Both the position numbers and the translations under genes were made by a program. A model generated the notes under the pieces. That model saw only the letters and a program-made list of their open reading frames with translations. It made no database searches and had not been told where the DNA came from. 64,000 nt of DNA from Acidisoma sp965199065 (GTDB lineage Bacteria; Pseudomonadota; Alphaproteobacteria; Acetobacterales; Acetobacteraceae). The stretch is from contig NZ_CBDAQN010000001.1 of assembly GCF_965199065.1 (NCBI RefSeq), forward strand, positions 186,001 through 250,000, given 5' to 3'. This document shows, in pieces, positions 25,291 through 34,458 of the stretch (its first letter is position 1; each line of letters opens with the position of its first letter).

Positions 25291-26748
25291 TTAACGAAGG
25301 GCGGCGCGCAGGGCTGGATACAGCGCTCGATACTGTTTCAATCGCTCTTCATAGGCCTGTTGCAGCGCAGGAACAGGCGTGATTGCGGCCAATCGCCTTG
25401 GAGGGGTGCATAGCTTTGCCGGGTCTTCTCCCGTTGCCGCTAGGCGGGCGAGACGCGCGGCGCCAAAGGCTCCTCCATGTTCGCCATCGGCAAGCCGGTA
25501 GAGCGTTATACCCAGGACTGACGCTAAGATCGCGATCCAGGTATTGCTCCGGGAGCCGCCGCCGATGACATCGGCTTCAGTAATGACCGTGCCTGCCGAG
25601 CGCAACGCATCCAGACAGTCGCGAAAGGAGAACGCGACGCCTTCCAGGACGGCCTGCGTCAGGGCGACGCGCCCCGTATCCGCCGAAATGCCAACAAAGG
25701 CGCCCCGAATGGCACCGTCGTTATGCGGGGTTCTTTCGCCGGAGAGATAGGGCAGGAAGGTAGCCGCGGATGGTGCCGACGGTGCTTCAGGCAGGCCCTG
25801 AAGCAACAAGGACTCCTTCTCCCGCACAACATCGCTCCACCAGGCGAGACAGGCGGCAGCCGACAGGGTCACCCCCATCTGATGCCACAGCCCGGGGAGA
25901 GCGTGACAAAACGCGTGCACGGTCGCCTCGGGATTGGGTCGGAAGCGATCCGTCGTTGCCCACAGGACGCCCGATGTGCCGAGCGAAAGGAAGGCGCTGC
26001 CGGGCCGAATAGCTCCAAGGCCAACGGCACCCGCGGCGTTGTCACCGGCGCCACCGGCCACCACAGGGGCGGCCACCATGCCCCAGCGGCGTCTGAGAGC
26101 GTCCGTCAGCCGGCCGGCAGGCTCGCTGCCTTCAACCAGCCGAGGCATATTCTTGAGCGAGAGCCCCGTGGCCTCGAGCGCCGCCTCCGACCACGCGCGC
26201 GCGCCGACGTCGAGCCAAAGCGTGCCGGATGCGTCCGACATCTCTTCGATCATTTCACCTGTCAGGCGGTATCGGAGATAGGCCTTTGGCAACAGAACCG
26301 TCGCGATTTGCCGGAATACTTCAGGCTCGTGCTTGCGTACCCAGAGCACCTTCGGCGCGGTGAAGCCTGGCATGGCGGGATTGCCAGCAATTTGCCGAAG
26401 TGCAGGGAGGGCATCCTCCAACTCCCGGCATTCGAGTTCGGAACGCGTGTCGTTCCAAAGTATGGCTGGGCGGAGCGGTTCGCCGGCGGTGTTCAGAAAA
26501 ACGGCCCCATGCATCTGGCCCGAGAGGCCGATGCCCTGCACCTGGCTCATCTCGGAGGGATGGATCTTCGCCAGCGCATCAAGTGCCCGAAGCGTCGCTT
26601 CCCACCAATCCTGAGGGGTCTGCTCGCTCCAGCCTGGATTTGGTCTGGAGATTTCGAGCGGTTCCGTGTGACTGGCCCGGACGGTTTCCGTCTCGTCCAC
26701 CAGCACGGCCTTGATGCCGGAGGTGCCGAGGTCGATCCCGAGATACAT
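25291..26748 (-). CDS. xylB: Xylulokinase
   Basis: A 485-residue FGGY-family kinase that phosphorylates D-xylulose to xylulose 5-phosphate. The N-terminal phosphate loop is LGIDLGTSGIKA, GLSGQMHG is the substrate-side motif typical of XylB, ILWNDTRS follows, and the C-terminal FGGY signature region is seen as GGGSRSNTW. GDNAAGAVGLG and SLGTSGVLWA are ATP-site segments. No xylose isomerase, transporter or regulator is adjacent, so it may serve xylulose from another route (for example arabitol or xylitol oxidation). Confidence 0.93.
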   Translation of the reverse strand: MYLGIDLGTSGIKAVLVDETETVRASHTEPLEISRPNPGWSEQTPQDWWEATLRALDALAKIHPSEMSQVQGIGLSGQMHGAVFLNTAGEPLRPAILWNDTRSELECRELEDALPALRQIAGNPAMPGFTAPKVLWVRKHEPEVFRQIATVLLPKAYLRYRLTGEMIEEMSDASGTLWLDVGARAWSEAALEATGLSLKNMPRLVEGSEPAGRLTDALRRRWGMVAAPVVAGGAGDNAAGAVGLGAIRPGSAFLSLGTSGVLWATTDRFRPNPEATVHAFCHALPGLWHQMGVTLSAAACLAWWSDVVREKESLLLQGLPEAPSAPSAATFLPYLSGERTPHNDGAIRGAFVGISADTGRVALTQAVLEGVAFSFRDCLDALRSAGTVITEADVIGGGSRSNTWIAILASVLGITLYRLADGEHGGAFGAARLARLAATGEDPAKLCTPPRRLAAITPVPALQQAYEERLKQYRALYPALRAALR

Positions 26749-27110
26749 GCGCTTCCCCTTGAGCGAATTCCAGAATGAAAGGGAATACCAGACTGCCCCT
26801 CGTCAAGGGAGAGGTGGGACCAAGCACCCTGGCCTACTGGCCAGACGGGTGAGCGGGATCACCTCAGGTGCGACGCCAAACGGGAGAGAGGCGCTAAGCC
26901 GCCCCACCGAAGGAGTATAACATTAATAACTTCCGAGACCCAAAATACCTCCTCCGGAAGGTTTTTTCGGAATGCGAAACAAAATGCTTAATTTCTTGTT
27001 GCTGTGCACCATCGGCCCGGATAAACCTTTCTTAAGGTTAACGTCCGCTTAACGAGCGGCCGGACGGGTTGCACAGGGGCTTGTCTTGGCCTCATGATGA
27101 AAGGACAACG
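26749..27110. other. 362-base intergenic region upstream of xylB and of the second RTX-like gene
   Basis: No gene is seen. From about 26925 to 27060 the DNA is AT-richer than its surroundings. It contains a short CCTCCGGAAGG hairpin followed by six T residues near 26965. Then come GGTTAAC (27036-27042) and two TTAACG copies, which may be regulatory; GGTTAAC is also found upstream of the paralogous gene at 9208. The ribosome-binding site AAAGGAC precedes 27111. Confidence 0.45.
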
Positions 27111-27974
27111 ATGAGCGGCACAACGACCATCAATGGCTCCAGCGTGATGTCGCAGTTCACGCCGGGGACGTCAGCAAGTGTCGCGTTCAACGCGATTACC
27201 GCAAGCGGTGCGATGTTCTCGGTGGACACTACCAGCGGCGCCTTCGGCACTGCCGGCCCCGTTTCTGTGGGCGGAATGAATATCACCGCGACGTTCGCGA
27301 ACGCGACTATCGTTTACTCCACTGCGATCAATTCGAGCCTGACCGTCACTACCCTTCCCAGTGCGAAGGTTTTTGCCGCTTCGGGCGACACGATCACCGC
27401 GGCCGGAGCCGATACTCTGTACGGCGCAGATACTGGCCTGAGCACGTTCATCTCTACAGGCAATAATTCGTCGGTCGTCGGCGGTGCCGGCGATATGGCA
27501 GCGACGGCCTCGGGCGCAAACACGACGTTGATCGGTGGAACTGGCACGAGCAACTTCACGGTATCAGGGGCGGGCAGCGTGGCCGTTGCGGGTCCGTCCG
27601 GAACCACCAACATCAGCCTGACCGATTCGGCCGGAGCAGAGGTTGCCACTAATCCGCTTAGCAATTCAGGGTCTCTGGTCGCGTCGCTCAGCCAGACCGG
27701 GGGCGCCGATACCGTAGTGGGCGGCAGCGGGTCCTCGTCGATCGTCGGCGGCAATGGACACGATGTTTTTGCCTTCGTCGCAGGTCATGGTGGCGGATCC
27801 GAAACGATATCCGGCTTCACCAGCAATGATACGTTCGCTTTCAGCAGCGATTATGGCTACTCGCTCAAAAACCCGCCGCCGGAAGCCGTCGTCAACGGCA
27901 ACGATGTGATTACACTTACTGACGGCACCGAAATCACGACGATTACGATCATCAATCACGGCAAGATCTTCTAG
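27111..27974 (+). CDS. Small RTX-like secreted beta-repeat protein (paralogue 2)
   Basis: A 287-residue Ser/Thr/Gly/Ala-rich protein with the same layout as the gene at 9208. It has no Sec signal, beta-repeat body, hemolysin-type calcium units (GGSGSSSIVGGNGHDVFAF) near residue 205, a GHGGGSETISGF turn, and a C-terminus DVITLTDGTEIT ending in GKIF. The C-terminal third is most alike between the two, as expected if it carries the type I export signal; the N-terminal halves have diverged. The ATG follows AAAGGAC. Partner export genes are not in the window. Confidence 0.72.
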   Translation: MSGTTTINGSSVMSQFTPGTSASVAFNAITASGAMFSVDTTSGAFGTAGPVSVGGMNITATFANATIVYSTAINSSLTVTTLPSAKVFAASGDTITAAGADTLYGADTGLSTFISTGNNSSVVGGAGDMAATASGANTTLIGGTGTSNFTVSGAGSVAVAGPSGTTNISLTDSAGAEVATNPLSNSGSLVASLSQTGGADTVVGGSGSSSIVGGNGHDVFAFVAGHGGGSETISGFTSNDTFAFSSDYGYSLKNPPPEAVVNGNDVITLTDGTEITTITIINHGKIF

Positions 27975-28152
27975 CGACTCCGTTCGTCATGATGCCGCTT
28001 GACGTGACGCCGTCGGGCGGCGCGTCTTCAAATGTCCCCGTTTTCGATGCGCGTAATTCTGCCTAGCTGCCGCCCATGCGATCTCGATGCCCGACCTGTT
28101 GCGTAATCAGTTGAGCAGGCTAGGCTCATTCCGAAACAGGGATGTGCCTAGC

Positions 28153-29445
28153 ATGTCTGCCCGTGCCGCCAAGCCTCTACCGCCCAGCCTCTATGCCGAA
28201 ACGGCAATCCCACCCCTGGATCTCGATCGGCTCGCAGGGGACCTTCGTGCGGGCATCGCGATCATCGGCGGCGGCATTACCGGTCTCTCCTCCGCCCTTC
28301 ACCTGGCGGAACTCGGCTTTGATGTTCTTTTGCTCGAGGCCCATGAACCGGGCTGGGGTGCATCTGCCCGGAATGGCGGCCAGATCAATCCCGGTTTCAA
28401 GCCAGACCCAGACCAGGTAGAGCGCGACTTCGGCGAGTTCGGCCGTCGCATGGTCCATTTTTCATATGCGGCCCCGGACGCGCTTTTCCGCCTCGTCGAG
28501 CGTTACCAGCTTCAGTGCGAGGCTCGGCAAACGGGGACATTGCGGGCCGCGACCACCTCCAAGACGTTGAACGATCTGACACGTCTATCAGCGCAGTATG
28601 CGGCACTCGGTATGGCAGCCGATCTCCTCGACGCCGAGGATGCGTTTGCGGCCACCGGACATCGCCGCTATCGGGGAATACTGCGGGACCCCTGTGGCGG
28701 TTCGGTCAATCCCCTCGGCTATGTGCGTGGCTTGGCCAATGCGGCGATTGCCGCCGGCGCCCGTCTCTATGGCCGGAGCCCGGTGGTGCAGCTTTCGCGC
28801 ACCTCCGATGGAGCTTGGCGGGTGTGTACGCCCAACGGCTCTGTCGTCGCGGACAGGCTCATCATCGGAACCAACGGCTATACAGACAATCTGTGGCCGA
28901 ACCTTAAGCGGACGATCGTCCCGGTGTGGTCCGGTATCACGTCCACGGAGCCGCTGCCGGATCCGGTCGCTCGACAGATCATGCCGAACGGTGGCGTGCT
29001 GTATGAGCTTGGCTCCGTCACAGTCTACTACCGCCTCGATGTCGCCAATCGTCTTCTGATCGGCGGCCGCAGCAGCTTGCGGGATATGCGCGGGCCGGAA
29101 GGTTTCCGCTACCTTCAGCGCTACGCCGTGAAACTCTGGCCGGCTTTGAATTCAGTCGCCTGGACCCACGGCTGGAACGGGCAGCTCGGCATGACGGCGG
29201 ATCACTACCCGCATCTGCATGAGCCGGAGCCTGACGTTCTCATGGCTTTGGGCTACAATGGTCGCGGCGTTGCCATGGCGACCGCAATGGGGGGCGTCAT
29301 CGCACGGCGCATCAGCGGTGAGCCGCCGGAGGCTCTGGACATGCCGATTACCGACATCAAGCCGATCCCTCTCCACGGTCTTTGGCCGCTTGCGGTCCGG
29401 GGGCGTCTGGCATGGGGCCATATGCGCGACAGGATGGGCTTATGA
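28153..29445 (+). CDS. FAD-dependent amine/amino-acid oxidoreductase (DadA/PuuB-like)
   Basis: A 430-residue flavoenzyme of the DAO superfamily. A Rossmann dinucleotide motif IIGGGITGLSSALHLAELG sits at about residues 36-54, then LLLEAHEPGWGASARNGGQINPG, the GASGRNGGQ-type loop of gamma-glutamylputrescine oxidases. The C-terminal FAD segment is ALGYNGRGVAMATAMGG. It likely oxidises a secondary or gamma-glutamylated amine to an imine/aldehyde with H2O2 release. The substrate is open. The start at ATG 28153 removes a 22-residue non-conserved extension. The last four bases overlap nagA. Confidence 0.85.
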   Translation: MSARAAKPLPPSLYAETAIPPLDLDRLAGDLRAGIAIIGGGITGLSSALHLAELGFDVLLLEAHEPGWGASARNGGQINPGFKPDPDQVERDFGEFGRRMVHFSYAAPDALFRLVERYQLQCEARQTGTLRAATTSKTLNDLTRLSAQYAALGMAADLLDAEDAFAATGHRRYRGILRDPCGGSVNPLGYVRGLANAAIAAGARLYGRSPVVQLSRTSDGAWRVCTPNGSVVADRLIIGTNGYTDNLWPNLKRTIVPVWSGITSTEPLPDPVARQIMPNGGVLYELGSVTVYYRLDVANRLLIGGRSSLRDMRGPEGFRYLQRYAVKLWPALNSVAWTHGWNGQLGMTADHYPHLHEPEPDVLMALGYNGRGVAMATAMGGVIARRISGEPPEALDMPITDIKPIPLHGLWPLAVRGRLAWGHMRDRMGL

Positions 29446-30611
29446 GCCGCCGCCTGCTGCGGGGCGCGCGCGTTCTGACGGAAGAGGGGCTGCGTGACGA
29501 TGTCGCCCTCGTGCTCGATGATGGTCTTATACTCGACATCCTCCCAGACGCGGCCTCAGCCAACGATAGGCTGGCCGAGGAAAGGCTCCCCAACGGTTCG
29601 ATCCTCGCGCCGGGTTTCGTAGACGTTCAGGCCAATGGTGGCGGCGGAGTGCTGTTCAACGATACCCCAACCGTGGAGGCTGCCTGCGCCATCGCGGCCG
29701 CGCATCGCCGGTTCGGGACAACGTCCCTGTTGCCGACGGTGATCACCGATCGGCCCGAGGTCATGCACAAGGCTGCCGCCGCTGCGGAAGCTGCCAGGCT
29801 CCTGCCGAATTCGGGTGTCGCGGGCGTCCATCTCGAGGGACCTTTTATCAGTCTGAAGCGGCCGGGCGTGCACAGTACAGCCTTGATCAGGCGGATGGAG
29901 CCGGCCGATGCCGCTTGGCTCGGGGCGCTCGCCGGCCGCATTCCGCTGCTCGTGACCCTCGCGCCGGAAGAGGTTGAGGACACACTCATCGCCGAGATGG
30001 CGGCGGCCGGCGTGATCCTGAGTACAGGTCATACCGCCGCCAGCGCGGAGCGGGTGGCGGAGTCGCTTTCCCTCGGCCTCCGCGGCTTCACTCATCTCTA
30101 CAACGCGATGCCCCCGATCGCGGGCCGGGAGCCGGGTCCGGTCGGAGCCGCTCTTCTCGATGAGACGGCGTGGTGCGGCCTTATCGTGGATGGCGTGCAC
30201 GTGCATCCGGCGTCCCTCCGGCTGGCGCTTGCGGCGCGGCCGGAGGCGCGGATGCTTCTGGTCACGGATGCGATGCCGGTTCTGGGTACTGCGGCAGAAT
30301 CGTTCGCGCTCTACGGAGCAAAGATGTTCCGCCGCAACGGGCGGCTGGAACGGGAGGACGGGACCTTAGCCGGCGCTGATCTCGATATGGCGACTGCCGT
30401 TCGGAACGCTGTCCGCATGCTCGGTCTCGGCGTCGAGCGGGCGTTGCGCATGGCGTCGACCTACCCGGCCGCCTTCATGCGCTTACCCGATCGCGGGCGG
30501 ATCGCGCCTGGCCTTCGGGCGGATCTCGTGCTGCTAAGCCGTGATCTCGCGGTGCTTGATACCTGGGTAGGCGGCGTCCGGTTCTCTACGCTGGGCGAAC
30601 CTGGTCACTGA
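29442..30611 (+). CDS. nagA: N-acetylglucosamine-6-phosphate deacetylase
   Basis: A 389-residue amidohydrolase that removes acetate from GlcNAc-6-P. Family segments are PGFVDVQANGGGGVLFND, the catalytic Glu in VHLEGPFIS, metal His in STGHTAA and THLYNAMPP, and VTDAMPVLG near the C-terminus with the catalytic Asp. The ATG overlaps the oxidase stop as ATGA, so the two are translationally coupled, which is an unusual pairing for nagA. No nagB, nagE or NagC-type regulator is nearby. Confidence 0.92.
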   Translation: MSRRLLRGARVLTEEGLRDDVALVLDDGLILDILPDAASANDRLAEERLPNGSILAPGFVDVQANGGGGVLFNDTPTVEAACAIAAAHRRFGTTSLLPTVITDRPEVMHKAAAAAEAARLLPNSGVAGVHLEGPFISLKRPGVHSTALIRRMEPADAAWLGALAGRIPLLVTLAPEEVEDTLIAEMAAAGVILSTGHTAASAERVAESLSLGLRGFTHLYNAMPPIAGREPGPVGAALLDETAWCGLIVDGVHVHPASLRLALAARPEARMLLVTDAMPVLGTAAESFALYGAKMFRRNGRLEREDGTLAGADLDMATAVRNAVRMLGLGVERALRMASTYPAAFMRLPDRGRIAPGLRADLVLLSRDLAVLDTWVGGVRFSTLGEPGH

Positions 30612-30626
30612 CTCTCTTCAGCTTGC

Positions 30627-31046
30627 TCAACCGTCTGCGGGTTTGCCGCGCATGCGCTTGATGCCGGCATGACGGGTTTTGCCATCCAGGCGACGTTTCT
30701 GGCTTCCGAGCGTTGGCCGGGTCGGGCGTCGTTTGCGCGGCGTGACGGCCGCGGCGGCCAGCAAAGTGACCAGCCGGTCGATGGCATCCTCTCGATTGCG
30801 CGCTTGGCTCCGGAAGCTCTGGGCAAAGATCACGATGACGCCGTCCTGCGTCATCCGCTGGCCGGCCAATTCTGTCAGTCTAGCACTCATACCCGGCGGC
30901 ATCTCAACCCAGCGGCGGGAATCGAATCGCAACTCGACCGCTGTAGAGACCTTGTTGACGTTTTGGCCGCCCGGGCCCGAGGCGTGGACAAAACGAACCT
31001 CCAAGTTTCGTTCGTCGATCGCCAGGCCGGCCGCAACCGGGATCAT
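30627..31046 (-). CDS. arfB: Alternative ribosome-rescue factor ArfB (YaeJ)
   Basis: A 139-residue peptidyl-tRNA hydrolase that frees ribosomes stalled on truncated mRNA. It has the class I release-factor loop GPGGQNVNKV with the catalytic GGQ at about residue 26. The C-terminus is a basic tail (RKRRPTRPTLGSQKRRLDGK and on) that inserts into the empty mRNA channel. The start at 31046 (MIPVAAGLAID) matches the usual N-terminus; ATG 31052 is also possible. It converges on nagA. Confidence 0.92.
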   Translation of the reverse strand: MIPVAAGLAIDERNLEVRFVHASGPGGQNVNKVSTAVELRFDSRRWVEMPPGMSARLTELAGQRMTQDGVIVIFAQSFRSQARNREDAIDRLVTLLAAAAVTPRKRRPTRPTLGSQKRRLDGKTRHAGIKRMRGKPADG

Positions 31047-31067
31047 GCCCATACCGTCCTCGCGCAA

Positions 31068-31093
31068 AACGGCGACCGTTGCCGGTCGCCGTT
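31068..31093 (-). terminator. Terminator of the GT4 glycosyltransferase gene
   Basis: A perfect 10-base-pair stem AACGGCGACC / GGTCGCCGTT with a six-base loop, followed on the minus strand by TTTTGCG. It lies between the glycosyltransferase stop and the arfB start. Confidence 0.7.
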
Positions 31094-31145
31094 CTCTATT
31101 AGCGGCTCTCCCTTCAAAAGGAGAACCGGACGAATGCCTGAGCTA

Positions 31146-32204
31146 CTAGCCGGCGATAACGCGCAGCTGAGCAGTCCGTGGGCGTTCCACCATCTCCTCG
31201 TACAGGGAGCAGTATTCCTTCGCCATCCGGCGCGAGGTGAAGCGCTCTTCAAACCGGGCCCGCACCGCATCACGGCTGATCTCGCCAAGCCGATGCACGG
31301 CGCGCACCGCGTCCGCTTCGTCACGAGTGATAAAACCGGTCAAGCCGTCTTCGATCACCTCGGGCACGGAACCGCGCTCGAAGGTGATCACCGGCGTGCC
31401 GCATGCCATGGATTCGATCATGACCAGACCGAACGGCTCAGGCCAGTCGATCGGGAAGAGCAGCGCATGTGCGGCCGACAGGAAGTCCGGCTTCTGCATC
31501 TCGTTGATCTCGCCGATAAACTCGACGTGAGGAAGCTTCAGAAGCGGCTTTATGACGATATCGAAGTATTCTTCATCCGCGGCATCCACTTTCGCCGCGA
31601 TCTTCACGCGCAGCCCGGCTTTCCCGGCGATGTGGATCGCCTTGTCCACGCCCTTCTCGGGTGAGACGCGACCAAGAACCGCAAGGTAGTCCTGCCGGAC
31701 GTTGCGGGGCGTCAGGATGTGTGGCGGCAAGCCGTGGTGCACGGTCCGCACCCAGTTGAGATTGGGTACCGGAGCGCGCTGGCTGTCGGAAATCGAAACC
31801 AGGGGGACCTTCGGAAAGGCGCCGTAGACGTCGACGAACTCTGGTAGATCGAGGCGCCCGTGGATGGTCGTCACGAACGGCGTCGCCTGCCGGGAGAAGA
31901 GCGAGAAAGGCAGGTAGTCGTTGTGGAAATGGATCACGTCGAACTCGTCCACGCGGTCCCGGATGATCTCCATCATCTTCATGTGAGGCGCCATACGGTC
32001 GCGGACGTTGGGATCCAGCCGTAGAGCCTCATCGCACATCGGCTCTAGCCGCGCCGCGGTGCGGCTATCGCCGCTGGCAAAGAGCGTCACGTCGTGGCCC
32101 ATCGCCACAAGTTCCTCCGTCAGGAAGGACACGACGCGCTCGGTGCCGCCGTAGAGCCGCGGCGGCACTGCTTCATAAAGTGGAGACACTTGTGCAATGC
32201 GCAT
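31146..32204 (-). CDS. Glycosyltransferase family 4
   Basis: A 352-residue GT-B glycosyltransferase. The N-terminal domain begins MRIAQVSPLYEAVPP with the glycine-rich LYGGTERVVSFLTEEL; a linker segment LGRVSPEKGVDKAIHIA leads into the C-terminal nucleotide-sugar domain. The conserved EPFGLVMIESMACGTPVI (E-x7-E) motif lies near residues 265-282. It probably uses a UDP- or ADP-sugar; the acceptor is unknown. The divergent neighbour genes encode an ABC exporter and trehalose-phosphate synthase, so a role in an exported or compatible-solute glycan is possible. Confidence 0.88.
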   Translation of the reverse strand: MRIAQVSPLYEAVPPRLYGGTERVVSFLTEELVAMGHDVTLFASGDSRTAARLEPMCDEALRLDPNVRDRMAPHMKMMEIIRDRVDEFDVIHFHNDYLPFSLFSRQATPFVTTIHGRLDLPEFVDVYGAFPKVPLVSISDSQRAPVPNLNWVRTVHHGLPPHILTPRNVRQDYLAVLGRVSPEKGVDKAIHIAGKAGLRVKIAAKVDAADEEYFDIVIKPLLKLPHVEFIGEINEMQKPDFLSAAHALLFPIDWPEPFGLVMIESMACGTPVITFERGSVPEVIEDGLTGFITRDEADAVRAVHRLGEISRDAVRARFEERFTSRRMAKEYCSLYEEMVERPRTAQLRVIAG

Positions 32205-32548
32205 CGAGACACTCCTCTGGAACCGGCGCTCCCTGCTCTAGGAGACCGCAGCGGCGTAATCAGCATTTTGAAAGGGATAGTCGTGGTTGCTCAGGCGCCG
32301 ACTTAAGGCGTCACCTATGACCCCTAACATCAGCACCGATTGTGGCGAAATCTCGGCACTAAAGCCTTGAAAAATAGGCGCTTGGACGAAACGCGCCCTA
32401 TTTCCGCTACGATCTGAAACTAAGGTTCCTTCAAGCCGATGTGATGCCTGCGCCGCACTGCAGCGCACCAGATTGGCAATCAAGAATGAGTGACGAGATC
32501 ATGCGGGCTAGTCAGCGGTTGAAGCCGTGAATTGACTGGTCCTCAGAA
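32205..32548. other. 344-base divergent intergenic region
   Basis: Lies between the GT4 gene and the ABC exporter gene. It holds one clear structure, an imperfect inverted repeat AAATAGGCGC / GCGCCCTATTT (32372-32403, one bulged C). This could be an operator, since both neighbours are transcribed away from it. No small gene with a ribosome-binding site was seen. Confidence 0.45.
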
Positions 32549-34411
32549 ATGAGGGTGACGGCGATGCACGGTTTCAATCGTTCTAGTAGTGAGCGTGCAA
32601 GTGTGGCAGCCTCCGAGCAGGCGCCATCGGCACAGACGACGGCAGCGCTGCTTACGCTGCGCGGGAAGCCAATCCGCTTCCTGTTGCATTTCGCGGCTCG
32701 TCATGTGTGGTCGCATGTAGCGGTTCTGTCTGCAGTACTTGTCGCCGTGCTGTGCTCCGTGCTGACGCAGTACGGATTGCGCGATCTCGTCGATGCCATC
32801 TCGCATGGACATGGGGCGGCCGCCGTGCACCAGGTTTGGATCGCATTTGCCGTTCTGGCCGTCCTGATCGGCGCGGACAATCTGATGTGGCGGGTCGGTG
32901 GCTGGATTGCCGCCAGCCTTTTCGTCAGAGTGACGGGCGACGTCCGGCGGGACCTCTTCAACCATCTGGCCGGTCACGCTCCGAGCTACTTCGCGGATCG
33001 GCTGCCTGGCACGTTGGCAGGGCGCGTAACCGCGACGGCCAACGCCATTTTCACAACCGAGAACACGCTTGCCTGGAACATTCTGCCGCCGGTCGTCGCC
33101 GTGTTTTTCTCGATTGCGCTCGTCATTTCCGTGAGCCCGGTGATGGCGGGAACGATGTTCGCCATCAGTGCGGGCCTTGCCATCGTCATCTTTTTCCTGG
33201 CGCGCCGGGGAGGGCCGCTCCACCGCACCTATGCCGGCTCCGCCGCGCGGGTCGATGGTGAACTTGTCGATGTCATCGGCAATATCGGCGTCGTTCGCGC
33301 TTTCGGAGCGACGTTTCGCGAGTCGAAGCGAATTGCGGACACGATCGGCGAGGAGATGCAGGCGCGCCACAACAGCCTCAAATACCTCGAAAAGCTGCGT
33401 CTGCTTCACGCTGTCGTAACGGCGCTCTTCTCGGCTGGGGTGATGGCTTGGGCGGTCGTCCTTTGGGGGCAGGGTCACGCAACGGCCGGCGACATCGTGC
33501 TCGTGGGCTCGCTTTGCTTCACCATCCTACATGGCACGCGTGATCTGGCCGTCGCGCTGGTCGATCTGACCCAGCACGTGGCTCGCCTTGAAGAGGCGAC
33601 GGCGACCCTGTTGCTGCCGCATGCGCTGCCCGACGCGCCTCAGGCGAGGCCGCTGTTGCTGACCGCGGGCGGCGTGACGTTCGAGGAGGTTCGCTTCGCC
33701 TATCCGGGGCGCCCCGAGATCCTCAAAGGGGTCAATCTTCAGATCAAGGCGGGGGAGCGTGTCGGCCTCGTCGGCTCCTCGGGTGCCGGCAAGTCCACCA
33801 TGCTGAGCCTGATGCAGCGTTTCTATGATCCGGGCGAGGGCCGCATCCTCATCGACGGGCAGGACATCAGCCGCGTCACGCAGGAAAGTCTGCGCCAGGG
33901 GATGGCGGTCGTGCCGCAGGACATCTCGCTCTTCCACCGGTCGGTGCTGGAAAATATCCGTTACGCCCGGCCGACGGCGACAACGGCGGAAGTGCTGGAA
34001 GCGGCCGAACTTGCCCGCTGCCGCGAATTTATCGAGGCGCTGCCGGAAGGCTTCGACACGATCGTCGGCGATCGGGGGACCAAGCTGTCCGGAGGCCAAA
34101 GGCAACGCATTGCCATCGCCCGCGCGATCCTGAAAAACGCGCCCCTTCTGCTGCTTGATGAGGCGACCTCCGCTCTCGATACGGAATCCGAGCAGGCTAT
34201 CCAGGCGGCGCTCGACATCCTGATGGAGGGCCGGACAGTGGTCGCCATTGCCCACCGGCTGTCCACTCTCCGAAATTTCGACCGGATCGTCGTAATGGAT
34301 CAGGGTGCGGTCATCGACGATGGATCGCCCGAAGAGCTTTCCTCGCGGCCGGGGCCGTTCCGCGATTTGCTGTCGCGGCAGAACGTCATCCCGATGTCTC
34401 GGGCAGCATGA
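32549..34411 (+). CDS. ABC exporter, fused permease and ATPase (MsbA/NdvA-type)
   Basis: A 620-residue half-transporter. Residues 50-340 hold six membrane segments of a type I exporter domain. The ATPase domain follows: Walker A GSSGAGKST, Q-loop VVPQDISLFHRSV, signature LSGGQRQR, Walker B LLLLDEATS and the H-loop IAHRLSTL. Such exporters move lipids, glycans or peptides outward as homodimers; the cargo is not evident. Position between a glycosyltransferase and otsA hints at a glycan or glucan, but this is inference. The start ATG 32549 is used; ATG 32564 is also possible. Confidence 0.9.
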   Translation: MRVTAMHGFNRSSSERASVAASEQAPSAQTTAALLTLRGKPIRFLLHFAARHVWSHVAVLSAVLVAVLCSVLTQYGLRDLVDAISHGHGAAAVHQVWIAFAVLAVLIGADNLMWRVGGWIAASLFVRVTGDVRRDLFNHLAGHAPSYFADRLPGTLAGRVTATANAIFTTENTLAWNILPPVVAVFFSIALVISVSPVMAGTMFAISAGLAIVIFFLARRGGPLHRTYAGSAARVDGELVDVIGNIGVVRAFGATFRESKRIADTIGEEMQARHNSLKYLEKLRLLHAVVTALFSAGVMAWAVVLWGQGHATAGDIVLVGSLCFTILHGTRDLAVALVDLTQHVARLEEATATLLLPHALPDAPQARPLLLTAGGVTFEEVRFAYPGRPEILKGVNLQIKAGERVGLVGSSGAGKSTMLSLMQRFYDPGEGRILIDGQDISRVTQESLRQGMAVVPQDISLFHRSVLENIRYARPTATTAEVLEAAELARCREFIEALPEGFDTIVGDRGTKLSGGQRQRIAIARAILKNAPLLLLDEATSALDTESEQAIQAALDILMEGRTVVAIAHRLSTLRNFDRIVVMDQGAVIDDGSPEELSSRPGPFRDLLSRQNVIPMSRAA

Positions 34412-34458
34412 GCCCTCGGCGCAGATGCGGCTGACGCCTCCACAAGGAAGCAGCGCCC

